A DNA stretch of 53,715 bases. Origin: an uncultured Flammeovirgaceae bacterium. GTDB lineage: Bacteria > Bacteroidota > Bacteroidia > Cytophagales > Cyclobacteriaceae. The notes below the pieces were generated by a model. The model had not been told where the DNA came from, did no database searches, and saw nothing but the letters and a program-made list of their open reading frames with translations. The stretch is from NCBI GenBank assembly GCA_937883755.1, contig CAKZYA010000042.1, positions 1 through 53,715 of the forward strand, written 5' to 3'. Positions within the stretch are counted from its first letter, which is position 1. Every line of letters begins with the position of its first letter. A program made the position numbers and the translations under genes. Below are positions 6,050 to 15,700 of this stretch, piece by piece.

Positions 6050-8998
6050 CTATTCTTTCAGAATCCGCAGCGTCTTGCGCCGATCACCTTCCTGTAATTG
6101 CAACAGGTAGGCACCCTGAGGCAACTCCCGTACATCTAGCTGATGCGAACGCTCCCGGCTGTTTAACACCTGCTGCTGCATTAGTTTGCCCGACAGGTTG
6201 TAGATGAGTACGTGGGTTTGCTCGGCCTGAGCTTCACCGTTAAACTCTAAGTTCACCCAGTCTAGCACGGGGTTCGGATACACCTGTAATTGCCAAGTAG
6301 CTTGCTGTTCTAGGCCGGCTTCTGCTCCCAAGCTGGGGGTAGTGCCTTTAGCGGAAGTATTTTCGGTGCGGGCGACCGAGGAAGCACAGCCTACGATGTA
6401 GCCATTGCTACAGTTATACCGGATTACCTCACACTCGTAGCCCAGCTTGGCTCCTTTGATGCGGCCGTAGAACGGACGATCCGAGAGTGCCCAGGAGACG
6501 GGTACAACGGTGCCGGGTGGTACATCGGGAACCCCAGCGGCTTTACACTGCCCTCCTGTGACCACAAATCCCTCATCGTTGATAGCATCGGCGAAGACAG
6601 TACCGCCATCCGGGGAAATACCGGTGACTTCAAAGCGCCAGTTTTGGCTGTACTTTAAACCGGAGTGAGCATTATTGGGCAACTCGCTGTTATTCTTACG
6701 GGCACCCTGCCGCAGCGGCTCGATGGTGCAATCGTTGTGAATCTCCCAGGCACCGGGTCGACCATCGGTACGCATCCCGGCAATCACCCCTACTACGTAA
6801 CTACCTCTTCGGAAGGTAAAGTCGGCGTACGTAGCTGGAGCCGAAGCCACAATCTCGGCTAAGTCCTCCGGTAAGTCGGTACGTGCAATCTCACAGCTTC
6901 CTTCCGACGTAGTTAAGGTTACCGTAGGGTCGCAGAAGGCTCCGCCCGAAGCTTTCACCTTTTGCTGTTCTACCCCGTTTTCATCCTGCCAAAGGATCTT
7001 GGTGGTGTTAGGGCCACTGACCGCCTCAGTGGTAAAGTAGCTTAACCCTGGGGTGGCAATCAGGTTTTCGGTCTGACTGGTTCCTACGACTACGTAGGTG
7101 TAGGCTACCTCAAAATCATTGGGGTTAGTGACGCGCCAGCGACGTTCCTGCCGAGGATTATCTGAGCACTCGGAGGTGAGGTTGAGGGATTCTACCACAG
7201 CTAACTCTACGATAATGGTTTGGGTCTGGGTAGCCACGTTACCCGCCGCATCGGTATATTCCCAGGTGATGAGGTAAGAGCCGGGCTGGTCGTAGCTGAG
7301 TGGGTCGGTAGTAGTGGCCACAATAGTGCCACTGCTACAGTTATCCGTAGCGGTGGGGAAAGTAGTAATTTCATCGTTTACGTCTACGGTGAGTTCGGGT
7401 AGCGGGTCTACATCGGGAATGGGCATTTCATCATCGCCCACCATGATGGTGACCGTATCACTATTGCTACAGCCGTTGCCATCGGTAACGGTATAGATGA
7501 TGTCATACTCCCCGATGCCCACGGAAGCTGGGTCAAAGCTCGTGCCGTTGATGCCGCTACCCGAGAAGGTTCCTCCGGCGGGGGAAACGGAAGCCGACAG
7601 ATCTACAGCAGCATCGTTAGGACAGTAGGGACCTACCTGATTGAAAGTGACGGTAGGTAGGTCATTGACGACAATGTCCACGGTGGCCGTATTTTCACAG
7701 CTATTGCCGTCGGTGTAGCTATAGGTAATCGTATGGGTGCCTATCCCAGCTTCTGCCGGATCAAAACTGCTGTCAGTGATTCCCCTACCGGAAAAGCTAC
7801 CTCCGGCCGGGGACACCAATCCACTCAGGTCTACCACCGCATTGTTAATACATTGAGGGTCTACCGCAGCGAAAGAAACGGTAGGCAGGGCATTCACCGT
7901 AATGGTGACCTGGCTTTCATCGGTGTTGTTGTTGGCATCGGTCACCCGCAGGGTGTAGGTAGTGGTAGCCATAGGCGTGGCGGTCGGGTTGGCCAAGGTG
8001 GCATCATCCAGCCCTTCGGTGGGTGACCAGGCGTAGGTGTAGGGTTCGGTACCATCTGTAGCAGTAGGATTGCCCCCCAGTTGTACCGATTCTCCGGCAC
8101 ATACTTCCGCATCGCTACCCGCATCGGCTACGGGCAAGGCTTGCCCTTCGGAAAGAGTAGTGAAGCTCAGGGACGCTAGCCCGCCGTACTCCACGAAGTT
8201 TTCATCGGCTGACTGATCCGTGGCCGATTGCTGTTGCCAGCTATTGCCATCCTCAGAAGTAAAGGGCGCCAGGCTGCTTTCGGTCAGGTTGTTCAACTCA
8301 GCATCAAAGTACTGCAAGCGCAAATTAGCATTCAGGTTTTGGTTATTGGTCGGGCTAACTGCATACGAACGTTCAATACCATTATCCTCGGGCCCGGTGG
8401 GAGTATGGGTACGGGTAACGGTAGTGCTACCCAGGCTGGCCCCACTGCTAATGAATAAGCCTAAATTACCCGGCTGGGCGGCGGAAGGAGCACTCAGATC
8501 AGCCGAGGCGGTCAGGCTGCCCGGCCCGGTAGCCCGACTGTTTTCCTGCTCATTGAATAGCTCTCCTGTAGTGCCCAAAGCCAGACTGCGGTTTTCGTTC
8601 AGGTGGAGGATACCCTGGGCAAAGCGCAAGCCAGTGGTGACGCTCACCCCGTCGCGGGCGAGCGTCACGCTATCGGGATTATTGATAATGAGGCTATCCA
8701 GGTTGATAGCCCCACTACCACTGCCCCCGATGGTTTGCCCGCTGCTACCGGCCATCTCCACGGTACCTTCGGTGGTGAACAGAGGTTGGTCACTTTCTTG
8801 TAGCAGATCGCCGGTCAGTAGCACCCGACCTTGGTTATCGAAGGTAGCTCCGGCAGTATTTTGCCAGTCGCCCTGCACGGTGAGGGTACCATTTCCAGTA
8901 AAGGTCAGGTTCGCGCTTTGGTAGAGAGCGGGGTTCTGCGCCAGAGCGGGCAATACCGCCAGGCTACTGAGTATGAATAGAAGAATAAGACGTTTCAT
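6050..8998 (-). CDS. Large secreted protein with PKD/HYR-like repeats and T9SS sorting domain
   Basis: 982 residues. It has a signal peptide (MKRLILLFILSSLAVLPALA, cleaved near AQN). A beta-rich N-terminal region of about 290 residues is followed by PKD-like repeats with the FSGSGINGTSFDPASVGIG pattern in two near-identical units, then a HYR-type repeat (PTATDNCSSG, GSYLITWEYTDAAGN). The C-terminal 80 residues (LQVYPNPVLDWVNLEF to LLQLQEGDRRKTLRIL) are a type A sorting domain recognised by the Bacteroidota type IX secretion system. It is therefore predicted to cross the outer membrane and be anchored on the surface or released. A role in adhesion is inference; no catalytic domain is recognised. 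It is probably cotranscribed with 9003-10526, from which it is separated by only 4 bp. Confidence 0.85.
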   Translation of the reverse strand: MKRLILLFILSSLAVLPALAQNPALYQSANLTFTGNGTLTVQGDWQNTAGATFDNQGRVLLTGDLLQESDQPLFTTEGTVEMAGSSGQTIGGSGSGAINLDSLIINNPDSVTLARDGVSVTTGLRFAQGILHLNENRSLALGTTGELFNEQENSRATGPGSLTASADLSAPSAAQPGNLGLFISSGASLGSTTVTRTHTPTGPEDNGIERSYAVSPTNNQNLNANLRLQYFDAELNNLTESSLAPFTSEDGNSWQQQSATDQSADENFVEYGGLASLSFTTLSEGQALPVADAGSDAEVCAGESVQLGGNPTATDGTEPYTYAWSPTEGLDDATLANPTATPMATTTYTLRVTDANNNTDESQVTITVNALPTVSFAAVDPQCINNAVVDLSGLVSPAGGSFSGRGITDSSFDPAEAGIGTHTITYSYTDGNSCENTATVDIVVNDLPTVTFNQVGPYCPNDAAVDLSASVSPAGGTFSGSGINGTSFDPASVGIGEYDIIYTVTDGNGCSNSDTVTIMVGDDEMPIPDVDPLPELTVDVNDEITTFPTATDNCSSGTIVATTTDPLSYDQPGSYLITWEYTDAAGNVATQTQTIIVELAVVESLNLTSECSDNPRQERRWRVTNPNDFEVAYTYVVVGTSQTENLIATPGLSYFTTEAVSGPNTTKILWQDENGVEQQKVKASGGAFCDPTVTLTTSEGSCEIARTDLPEDLAEIVASAPATYADFTFRRGSYVVGVIAGMRTDGRPGAWEIHNDCTIEPLRQGARKNNSELPNNAHSGLKYSQNWRFEVTGISPDGGTVFADAINDEGFVVTGGQCKAAGVPDVPPGTVVPVSWALSDRPFYGRIKGAKLGYECEVIRYNCSNGYIVGCASSVARTENTSAKGTTPSLGAEAGLEQQATWQLQVYPNPVLDWVNLEFNGEAQAEQTHVLIYNLSGKLMQQQVLNSRERSHQLDVRELPQGAYLLQLQEGDRRKTLRILKE

Positions 8999-9002
8999 AA
9001 GT

Positions 9003-10526
9003 TTATTGGTTAGAAGCCGTGGCTTCGGTGGGAAGGTTCAATGCTTTTTCCAGGGTTTGCAGACGCTGTTGCAAGGATTGGAGTTGATCTAATTGGGTTT
9101 GCTGGGCCGTATGCTGCGAAGCATTTTCTTGGGTCAACCGCGTATTCTCGGCTTGCAAAGCTTCAATCAGCTCCTGTTGCTCCTGCACCGCTTGCACCAG
9201 CGGAACCACGAAAGTAGCGTAGCTGAGTTGGTAGTGATCGTTTTCGCTCTGGGGCTGAATGATGCCATTGAAGGTGTAGCCCAGCGTATTAGCCACTTCT
9301 TCTACTTCCTGAGCAATAAAACCAGTTTCGCGGGGCTGCTCTTGAGCGGTTTTTCCGTTTTCTACTGCTTCTCCTTTGAGAAAGGCATGCAAGGCAGCCC
9401 GATCTACTCGGTAGCTCACCGGGCGCAGGCGGGTGACAAAATCCAAACCAGGCACATCTTCGGCTACTTCCCGTTTAAAGCGCCCATCCGAGAGGGTTGA
9501 CCAATCGGCGTAGCCGCCAATGGAGGTCATACTACTGTTACCAATGGTGACCGTGTTATTACCTCGGGCATTCACGTTAGCACCAATGGCAATCGCGTTG
9601 GTAAAGTTACCACTTCTACCCGCCCGATAGCCAAGGTAGACGTTTTCACGGCCCGTGGAGTTGTTGCGTCCGGCCTCGTAGCCACTGAAGTGGTTCTGAT
9701 TACCTGTAGTGTTGCTCAGTCCCACCAGATAGCCACTGAAGTGGTTGCGACTGCCCGTGGTGTTATTGGCACCCGCAAAATTGCCACTGAAGTAGTTTAA
9801 TTCTCCTGTGGTGTTGTCCTGTCCGGCCCCATAGCCTATGAAGTAGTTTTGGCTGCCCGTGGTGTTGCGGCGTCCGGCCTCATAGCCACTGAAGTGGTTT
9901 AAATCGCCCGTGGTGTTGCGGTTACCCGCCTGATAGCCACTGAAGTAGTTACTACTACCCGTGGTGTTAGCAACACCCGCCTGATAGCCACTGAAGTGGT
10001 TGAATGCGCCTTCGGTGTTAGCTCGGCCCGCCTGATAGCCACTGAAGTGGTTGCGGAAGCCCGTGGTGTTGTTCAGTCCCGCCTGATAGCCACTGAAGTA
10101 GTTCTCACTGCTGGTGTTGTTCAGTCCCGCCTGATAGCCGCTGAAGTAGTTCTCACGGCCTGTGGTGTTGCTACGTCCGGCCTCAAAGCCACTGAAGTGG
10201 TTGCGGAAGCCCGTAGTGTTGTTCCGCCCAGCTCGAAAGCCACTGAAGTAGTTGCTACTGCCCCTGGTATTGTTCTGCCCGGCTCCCGGCCCCAGGTAGA
10301 GGTTGGTAAAACCACTCACCACTTGGGTGCGTAGCACGGGGGAGCCATTAATCTGGTAGGCACTGTCGGGGGCAATGTTGATAGTCCCGTTCACATCCAG
10401 GGTATGCTCAGGGGTGGTGGTATTGACTCCTAAACGTGCTGGTTCGGTGGTCTGTGCCCACGTGAGCGTGTTCGCTAGTAACAGAAGTGATAGTACAATT
10501 AGTATTCGTAAAGTGTTCATGTTCAT
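9003..10526 (-). CDS. Secreted repeat protein with C-terminal S74 self-cleaving chaperone
   Basis: 507 residues with a signal peptide (cleavage near TWAQ). A short domain (LGVNTTTPEHTLDVNG) precedes 13 tandem repeats of about 17 residues with the pattern NTTGxxNHFSGYQAGxx, roughly residues 85-305, and then YLGYRAG and AIAIGANVNARGNNTVTIGN. The repeats resemble trimeric beta-roll heads. WSTLSDGRFKREV opens a Peptidase_S74 intramolecular chaperone, the domain that trimerises phage tail spikes and then cuts itself off with a Ser-Lys dyad; the S of SDGR and the K of FKRE are present. A coiled coil (VQAVQEQQELIEALQAEN onward) ends the protein. It has a close paralogue at 10557-11954. The function is probably a trimeric surface fibre, by analogy. 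Confidence 0.85.
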   Translation of the reverse strand: MNMNTLRILIVLSLLLLANTLTWAQTTEPARLGVNTTTPEHTLDVNGTINIAPDSAYQINGSPVLRTQVVSGFTNLYLGPGAGQNNTRGSSNYFSGFRAGRNNTTGFRNHFSGFEAGRSNTTGRENYFSGYQAGLNNTSSENYFSGYQAGLNNTTGFRNHFSGYQAGRANTEGAFNHFSGYQAGVANTTGSSNYFSGYQAGNRNTTGDLNHFSGYEAGRRNTTGSQNYFIGYGAGQDNTTGELNYFSGNFAGANNTTGSRNHFSGYLVGLSNTTGNQNHFSGYEAGRNNSTGRENVYLGYRAGRSGNFTNAIAIGANVNARGNNTVTIGNSSMTSIGGYADWSTLSDGRFKREVAEDVPGLDFVTRLRPVSYRVDRAALHAFLKGEAVENGKTAQEQPRETGFIAQEVEEVANTLGYTFNGIIQPQSENDHYQLSYATFVVPLVQAVQEQQELIEALQAENTRLTQENASQHTAQQTQLDQLQSLQQRLQTLEKALNLPTEATASNQ

Positions 10527-10556
10527 TAAAGTGTTGAATGGTTAATTATGAAATAA

Positions 10557-11954
10557 TTAAGGTTGTCGTTGAGATACAGCTTCCGTAGTGTATGGTAATC
10601 GCTCGCTTTCTAAAGCCTGTAAGCGGCTTTCCAATTGCTCTAATCGATCTACTTTGGCTCGTAAATGGCCATTTTCTGCTTGCAGAGCTTCAATCAACTC
10701 CTGCTGCTCTTGCACCGCCTGCACCAGCGGAACCACGAAAGTAGCGTAGCTGAGTTGGTAGTGGTCGTTTTCGCTTTGGGGCTGAATGATACCGTTGAAG
10801 GTGTAGCCCAGCGTATTAGCCACTTCTTCTACTTCCTGGGCAATAAAACCAGTTTCGCGAGGTTGCTCTTGAGCGGTTTTTCCGTTTTCTACTGCTTCTC
10901 CTTTGAGAAAGGCTTGCAGGGCAGCTCGGTCGACCTGATAGCTGACCGGCCGCAAACGGGTGACAAACTCCAGGCCGGGCACATCTTCTACTACTTCCCG
11001 CTTAAAGCGTCCATCCGAGACTTGAGACCAGCCCACGGCTCCCCCAATGGAGGTCATGCTACTGTTACCAATGGTGACCGAGTTATTACCTCGGGCATTA
11101 ACATTCGCTCCAATGGCAATGGCGTTGGTGAAGTTGCCAACGACACCTGCCCGATAACCAAGGTAGACGTTTTCACGGCCCGTGGTATTGTTCAGTCCCG
11201 CCTGATAGCCACTGAAGTGGTTGTTATTGCCCGTGGTGTTGTTGAAACCTGCCTGCAAGCCACTGAAGTGGTTCTGAACACCCGTGGTGTTGCGGTTACC
11301 CGCCTGATAGCCACTGAAGTGGTTTCGGCTGCCCGTAGTGTTGCTCCGCCCGGCCTGTAATCCACTGAAGTGGTTAGCTGTGCCCGCGGTGTTGGCTCGG
11401 CCGGCCTGATAACCACTGAAGTGGTTCTGATTACCCGTGGTGTTCGCTTCACCCGCCCGAAAGCCGCTGAAGTAGTTGATTTCGCCCGTGGTGTTCGCTT
11501 CACCGGCCTCAAAGCCGCTGAAGTGGTTCTGAACACCCGTAGTGTTGTTCCGCCCAGCCCGATGGCCACTGAAGTGATTAGCTGTGCCGGTGGTATTGCT
11601 AAAGCCGGCCTGATAGCCAATGAAGTGATTAGCTCTGCCGGTGGTGTTGTTCAGTCCCGCCTGAAAGCCACTGAAGTGGTTCCTATTGCCCGTGGTGTTG
11701 CTCTGCCCCACCCCTGGCCCTAGGTAGAGGTTGGTAAAACCATTTACCACTTGGGTACGTAGCACGGGGGTGCCATTAATCTGGTAGGCACTGTCGGGGG
11801 CAATATTGATGGCCCCGTTTACATCCAGGGTATGCTCAGGGGTGGTGGTATTGACTCCTAAACGTGCGGGGTCGGTGGTCTGTGCCCACGTGAGCGAGCT
11901 GGCTAACCAGAGCAGTGATAGTACTGTCAGTGTTCGTAAAGTATTCATGGTCAT
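10557..11954 (-). CDS. Secreted repeat protein with S74 chaperone, paralogue
   Basis: 465 residues. The architecture matches the neighbour at 9003-10526: signal peptide (SSLTWAQ), LGVNTTTPEHTLDVNG, 11 tandem NTTGxxNHFSGYQAG repeats, then WSQVSDGRFKREV with the S74 Ser-Lys dyad and a C-terminal coiled coil. The N- and C-terminal parts are almost identical between the two proteins, while the repeat number (11 against 13) and the last 40 residues differ. The sequence upstream of both start codons is also shared (GTGTTGAATGGTTAATTATG), which points to duplication of the gene with its leader. Repeat number may change by recombination between the 51-bp DNA units. Confidence 0.85.
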   Translation of the reverse strand: MTMNTLRTLTVLSLLWLASSLTWAQTTDPARLGVNTTTPEHTLDVNGAINIAPDSAYQINGTPVLRTQVVNGFTNLYLGPGVGQSNTTGNRNHFSGFQAGLNNTTGRANHFIGYQAGFSNTTGTANHFSGHRAGRNNTTGVQNHFSGFEAGEANTTGEINYFSGFRAGEANTTGNQNHFSGYQAGRANTAGTANHFSGLQAGRSNTTGSRNHFSGYQAGNRNTTGVQNHFSGLQAGFNNTTGNNNHFSGYQAGLNNTTGRENVYLGYRAGVVGNFTNAIAIGANVNARGNNSVTIGNSSMTSIGGAVGWSQVSDGRFKREVVEDVPGLEFVTRLRPVSYQVDRAALQAFLKGEAVENGKTAQEQPRETGFIAQEVEEVANTLGYTFNGIIQPQSENDHYQLSYATFVVPLVQAVQEQQELIEALQAENGHLRAKVDRLEQLESRLQALESERLPYTTEAVSQRQP

Positions 11955-11989
11955 TAAGGTGTTGAATGGTTAATTATGAAATGGTTGAT

Positions 11990-12349
11990 TTAGTCTAGTA
12001 TCTCCAGGGTGCGCATCGCCACAAAGCCCTCACCTTCCAATTGGTAGAGGTAGCGTCCGGCTTCTACCGGGCTACCGTCGGTCCTTTTGGCCTCCCAGCC
12101 AATGCAGTGCCATCCGGCCTCCATTTCTCCCTGGTACAGAATACCGACCTGCTTTCGGTCTGCGCTTAACAGCCGCAAGGTGATCCGTTCGGATTTAAGA
12201 ATATAAAAACGGATGGTGGTATTGCCCCGAAAGGGATTGGGCTCATTTTGCTCTAGTACTAAGGAGAGCGGCTTATCAACGGCGTTTGGGCTGAGCGGCT
12301 GAGGAACAGCCGTAGCGAGTGGCTGGGGTAGGTCATCGTTCTTTTTCAT
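11990..12349 (-). CDS. Small FlgD-Ig/T9SS-like beta-sandwich protein
   Basis: 119 residues without an obvious signal peptide. LEQNEPNPFRGNTTIRFYI, then VEAGRYLYQLEGEGFVAMRTLEI, matches the pattern of FlgD-like Ig or type IX sorting-type C-terminal domains (NxPNPF, then xGxYxxxL). It is the first gene of the minus-strand block and lies 36 bp before the S74 paralogue. It may be a detached C-terminal domain or a cytosolic partner. The start is the first ATG (MKKNDDLP); translation from further upstream is possible. Confidence 0.55.
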   Translation of the reverse strand: MKKNDDLPQPLATAVPQPLSPNAVDKPLSLVLEQNEPNPFRGNTTIRFYILKSERITLRLLSADRKQVGILYQGEMEAGWHCIGWEAKRTDGSPVEAGRYLYQLEGEGFVAMRTLEILD

Positions 12350-12716
12350 AGCGTGTAGTAGGTGGCTGGTTAGCAGTTCGGGCTAACGATCCAAGTAGAT
12401 ACAAAGCTAGTGAGATGCTTCCTGGCAGGCCTTGCCGTACGCGACTTTGTACACGCTAAAAACGACAATACCACGCTGAAAGCGACATTGAGCCATACTA
12501 AATGCGACAAAGGGAGTTTTTAAGTGGCAGAATTTTAGGGACAGGTGGCAGTCAAAAGGTGGCAGGGAGCGGGAGCATAAGGATGGGTAGTATGGGGAAA
12601 ACATAGATATAGAACAATCGCATTATATCATGATACCTTTTAGTGAAGGTTTTACTTAACTCATCTTCCATATTTTGCCACCTTGGGCCTTCTAACTGCT
12701 TCTCGTAACCTGTTTC
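12350..12716. other. Intergenic region, presumed promoter of the surface block
   Basis: 367 bp between the small FlgD-like gene and the hybrid regulator, both on the minus strand. I see no gene in it. It should hold the terminator of the regulator and the promoter of the surface-protein block, but I cannot pick out either with confidence. Confidence 0.35.
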
Positions 12717-15700
12717 TCAAGAACTCTTTTTCTGTAAGACCACCGAAGGAGCCGCCCCAAACTCTTCGCGGAAAGCGCGGGTAAAGGCATTCACATTTCC
12801 GTAACCCACCTGAAAACATACTTCCGAGACGGTACCGGTGCCCTGTTCTAGTAGTTGTTTAGCCCGACTGAGGCGCATGGTGCGGATGCACTGCTGAGGC
12901 GAACTATCCGTCAGGGCTTTGAGTTTGCGTTGTAACTGCCGCTGGCTTACCCCCACCTCTAATGCCAATTTGTCTACCCCAAATGCTTCGTTGTTAATGT
13001 TGTCTTCAATAGTCTGCTGTATCTGTTGGAGAAACTGTTGATCTAAGGAGGTAGCGGCTATTTCACCGGGCTGGAGTATGATCTGACCACCTGTCTGCTG
13101 ACGGAGCTTCTGGCGCATCTCAATCAGCTTTCGTACCCGTATCAGTAATTCCTCTTTGTTGAAGGGCTTGGTGAGATAGGCATCCACTCCCTGTTCCAGG
13201 CCGGCCAGTTTGTCCTCTTCTGCGGCCTTAGCCGTGAGCATGATGATGGGAATGTGCGCCGTCACCGTTTCTTGCCGGATTTTGCGGGTAAATTCATATC
13301 CGTCTACTTGGGGCATCATCACATCGGTAATAATGAGGTCGGGAACATGCTTCTGCGCCTGAACAAAGCCCTCCTCGCCGTTAGCGGCTTCCAGGATGTG
13401 ATAGGCCTTCTCTAACCCTTGCCGGATGTAGGTACGCATATCGGCATGGTCTTCCACCATCAGGATCAAATCTTTTCGCTCATCTATGGGTTCGAGGTTG
13501 TCCGATGGAGAGACTTCCTCCGGTGAAAGGAGTTCTTCAAAAGCCGACCCAGGCAGCTTTTCCCAACCAGTGGCTACTTCTGGGGTATCAACGATCTGCT
13601 CAGCCCGCAAATGCGCTGTACCTAGCGGCAGAGTTACGGTGAAGGTAGTGCCAAAGCCCTCGGTACTTTCTACGGCAATCCCTCCTCCGTGCAGTTGTAC
13701 CAACTCTTTGGTCAGGGCCAATCCGATACCTGTGCCTTCAAACTCCCGAGTCTGCGAGCTATCCACCTGAAAGAAGTGATCGAAGATGTGGGGCAGTCGG
13801 TCAGAGGGAATACCGACCCCCGAATCGCGTACGCTAATTTTCAGTTTGCTCTTTTCTTCCGAGGTGCCAACCTGACTTGAGCCTCCTCCCGCAGTGGCTA
13901 CGTTCACCAGTACCTGCCCTCCAGATGGGGTAAACTTCAGGGCATTGGACAGAAGATTGTACAGAATCTTTTCTACCTTATCATGCTCGTAATACACCCG
14001 AATGGTGGAGGAGGTGCTCTCAAATCGTAGGGCAATATGTTTCTTCTGGGCCATTGACTCAAAAGTACTGGTCAATTGCCGTAGCAAGGGCACGATATTC
14101 TGGCAGGAGGCTTTTAGGGTCATTTTCCCTCCTTCTAATTTAGACAAGTCCAGGAGTTGGTTAATGAGGTGCTGCAATTGCGCTGCATTGCGGTGGGCCA
14201 TCTTGAGTTTATTGGTATCGGGGGCGGTGAGGAAGCTTTCAATCTGCCCCATCACCAGGGTGAGCGGAGTTCTAAACTCATGAGAGATATTGGTAAAGAA
14301 GCGAGATTTGATGGTATCCATCTCCTGGAGTTGTTCATTCTTTTCAGCCAACTCTTCCGTGCGGTCGGCTACGACCTGCTCCAGTTTGATGGTTTGGCGT
14401 TGCACAGCCCGCAACCGCCATCGTATGAAGCCCAACACCAAGCCACAAGCCAACAACCCCTGCAACAGGTAGCTCCACCAGGTGCGATGCCAAGGGGGTA
14501 AGATGGTAAAGGCATAGTTGCCTTCATCACTCAGATGCCCGTACAGATTACGGGCCCGCACTCGGAATGTATAATCTCCCTCTGAAAGGTTGGTATAGTC
14601 TTTTCGCGTCTCATTGGTCCATACGGACCACCGCGGGTCGAACCCTTCTAAAAATACCTGATACTGGTTAGCTCCACTTTCTTCATAACTGGTAGCCGCA
14701 AAGACCAGCCGAAGGTTATGATCGGCAAAACGTAAGGTAGGGGCCACCGTGCTGGGGGTAGCTAGCCCCCCAAACAGCAGGGAATCTTCCGGCAGGGTTA
14801 CGCGCCGGATCAGGGTCTGAAAATCGGTGCGGTAGTCTTTTTGGATACTGTGGTCGTAGCGGACGATGCCTTCCGGTCCTCCGATCCAGACGACATTTTC
14901 GTACTGGGGATCGGGATACATCACATACGTACTGCCCCAATCAGCGATGCGGTTAAAGGCGGTACTCTGGTAGATCCTTTCGCCCTTGGCCTTCCGTCTT
15001 AACCGGCCAGTTTCCCTAGTGCCGCCGGCCAGGGTGCTTTTGATCCATACGTTGCCCTGTGGGTCTTCCACTACCCGGGAGACACTGAGGGTGGTATCGG
15101 CAAACTGAGCTCCCAGCGAGGTGTCGGGCACAAACTGACCGCTAGCCTCGTCCAATCGTTTCAGTCCGGCATCGGTGGCAAAAACTACCCGTCCGTCTAC
15201 TGAATACAACCGCGCATATCCTCCGGGTACCCCCTGGGCTTGCTGATAACGCGCTACGGTGGCCGGTATCTCTTCCGATTGGGGACTAATCAAATCAGCT
15301 TCATCCAGCCGGACCCGGATGTACCCATCCCCCCCGGAAGTACCCAGCCAAATGACTCCCTTACGTTCTTCTACGATAGATCTTATACTTTCCGACACCC
15401 CTTGGACCCGGCCTAATATCTGCCATTGCCCATCCATTTTCTTCAGTAGCACTAAGCCGATACGCATACCTACAAACATAATATTTGGATCAGTGGGTGA
15501 ACGGTAGAGAAACCGGGCAGTTTGGTCAACGATCTTGGTAGTTTTATCCTCGGTCATACGATACACTCCCACATTGGTGGCGGCCCACAGGGCCTCGTCT
15601 ATTGATAAAAGGGACCAGGTAGGAGTCGTCATGTCCTCCACGAATTGAAACCGGGGATGGTGGTTGGCTGGGGTAGTCGGTGATAAACGGTACACCCCCC

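Noticed and set aside
8220-8924. A long plus-strand open frame of 234 codons
   Set aside because: It is the complement of the T9SS cargo gene, with a composition that mirrors that gene. No domain is recognised.
9650-10300. Regular ~51-bp repeats that could suggest a CRISPR-like array
   Set aside because: The repeats are a continuous coding series (NTTGxxNHFSGYQAG) in an intact gene; there are no unique spacers of constant length between conserved repeats.
10665-11360. A 231-codon plus-strand open frame
   Set aside because: It is the antisense shadow of the S74 paralogue; its apparent repeats are the complement of the real ones.
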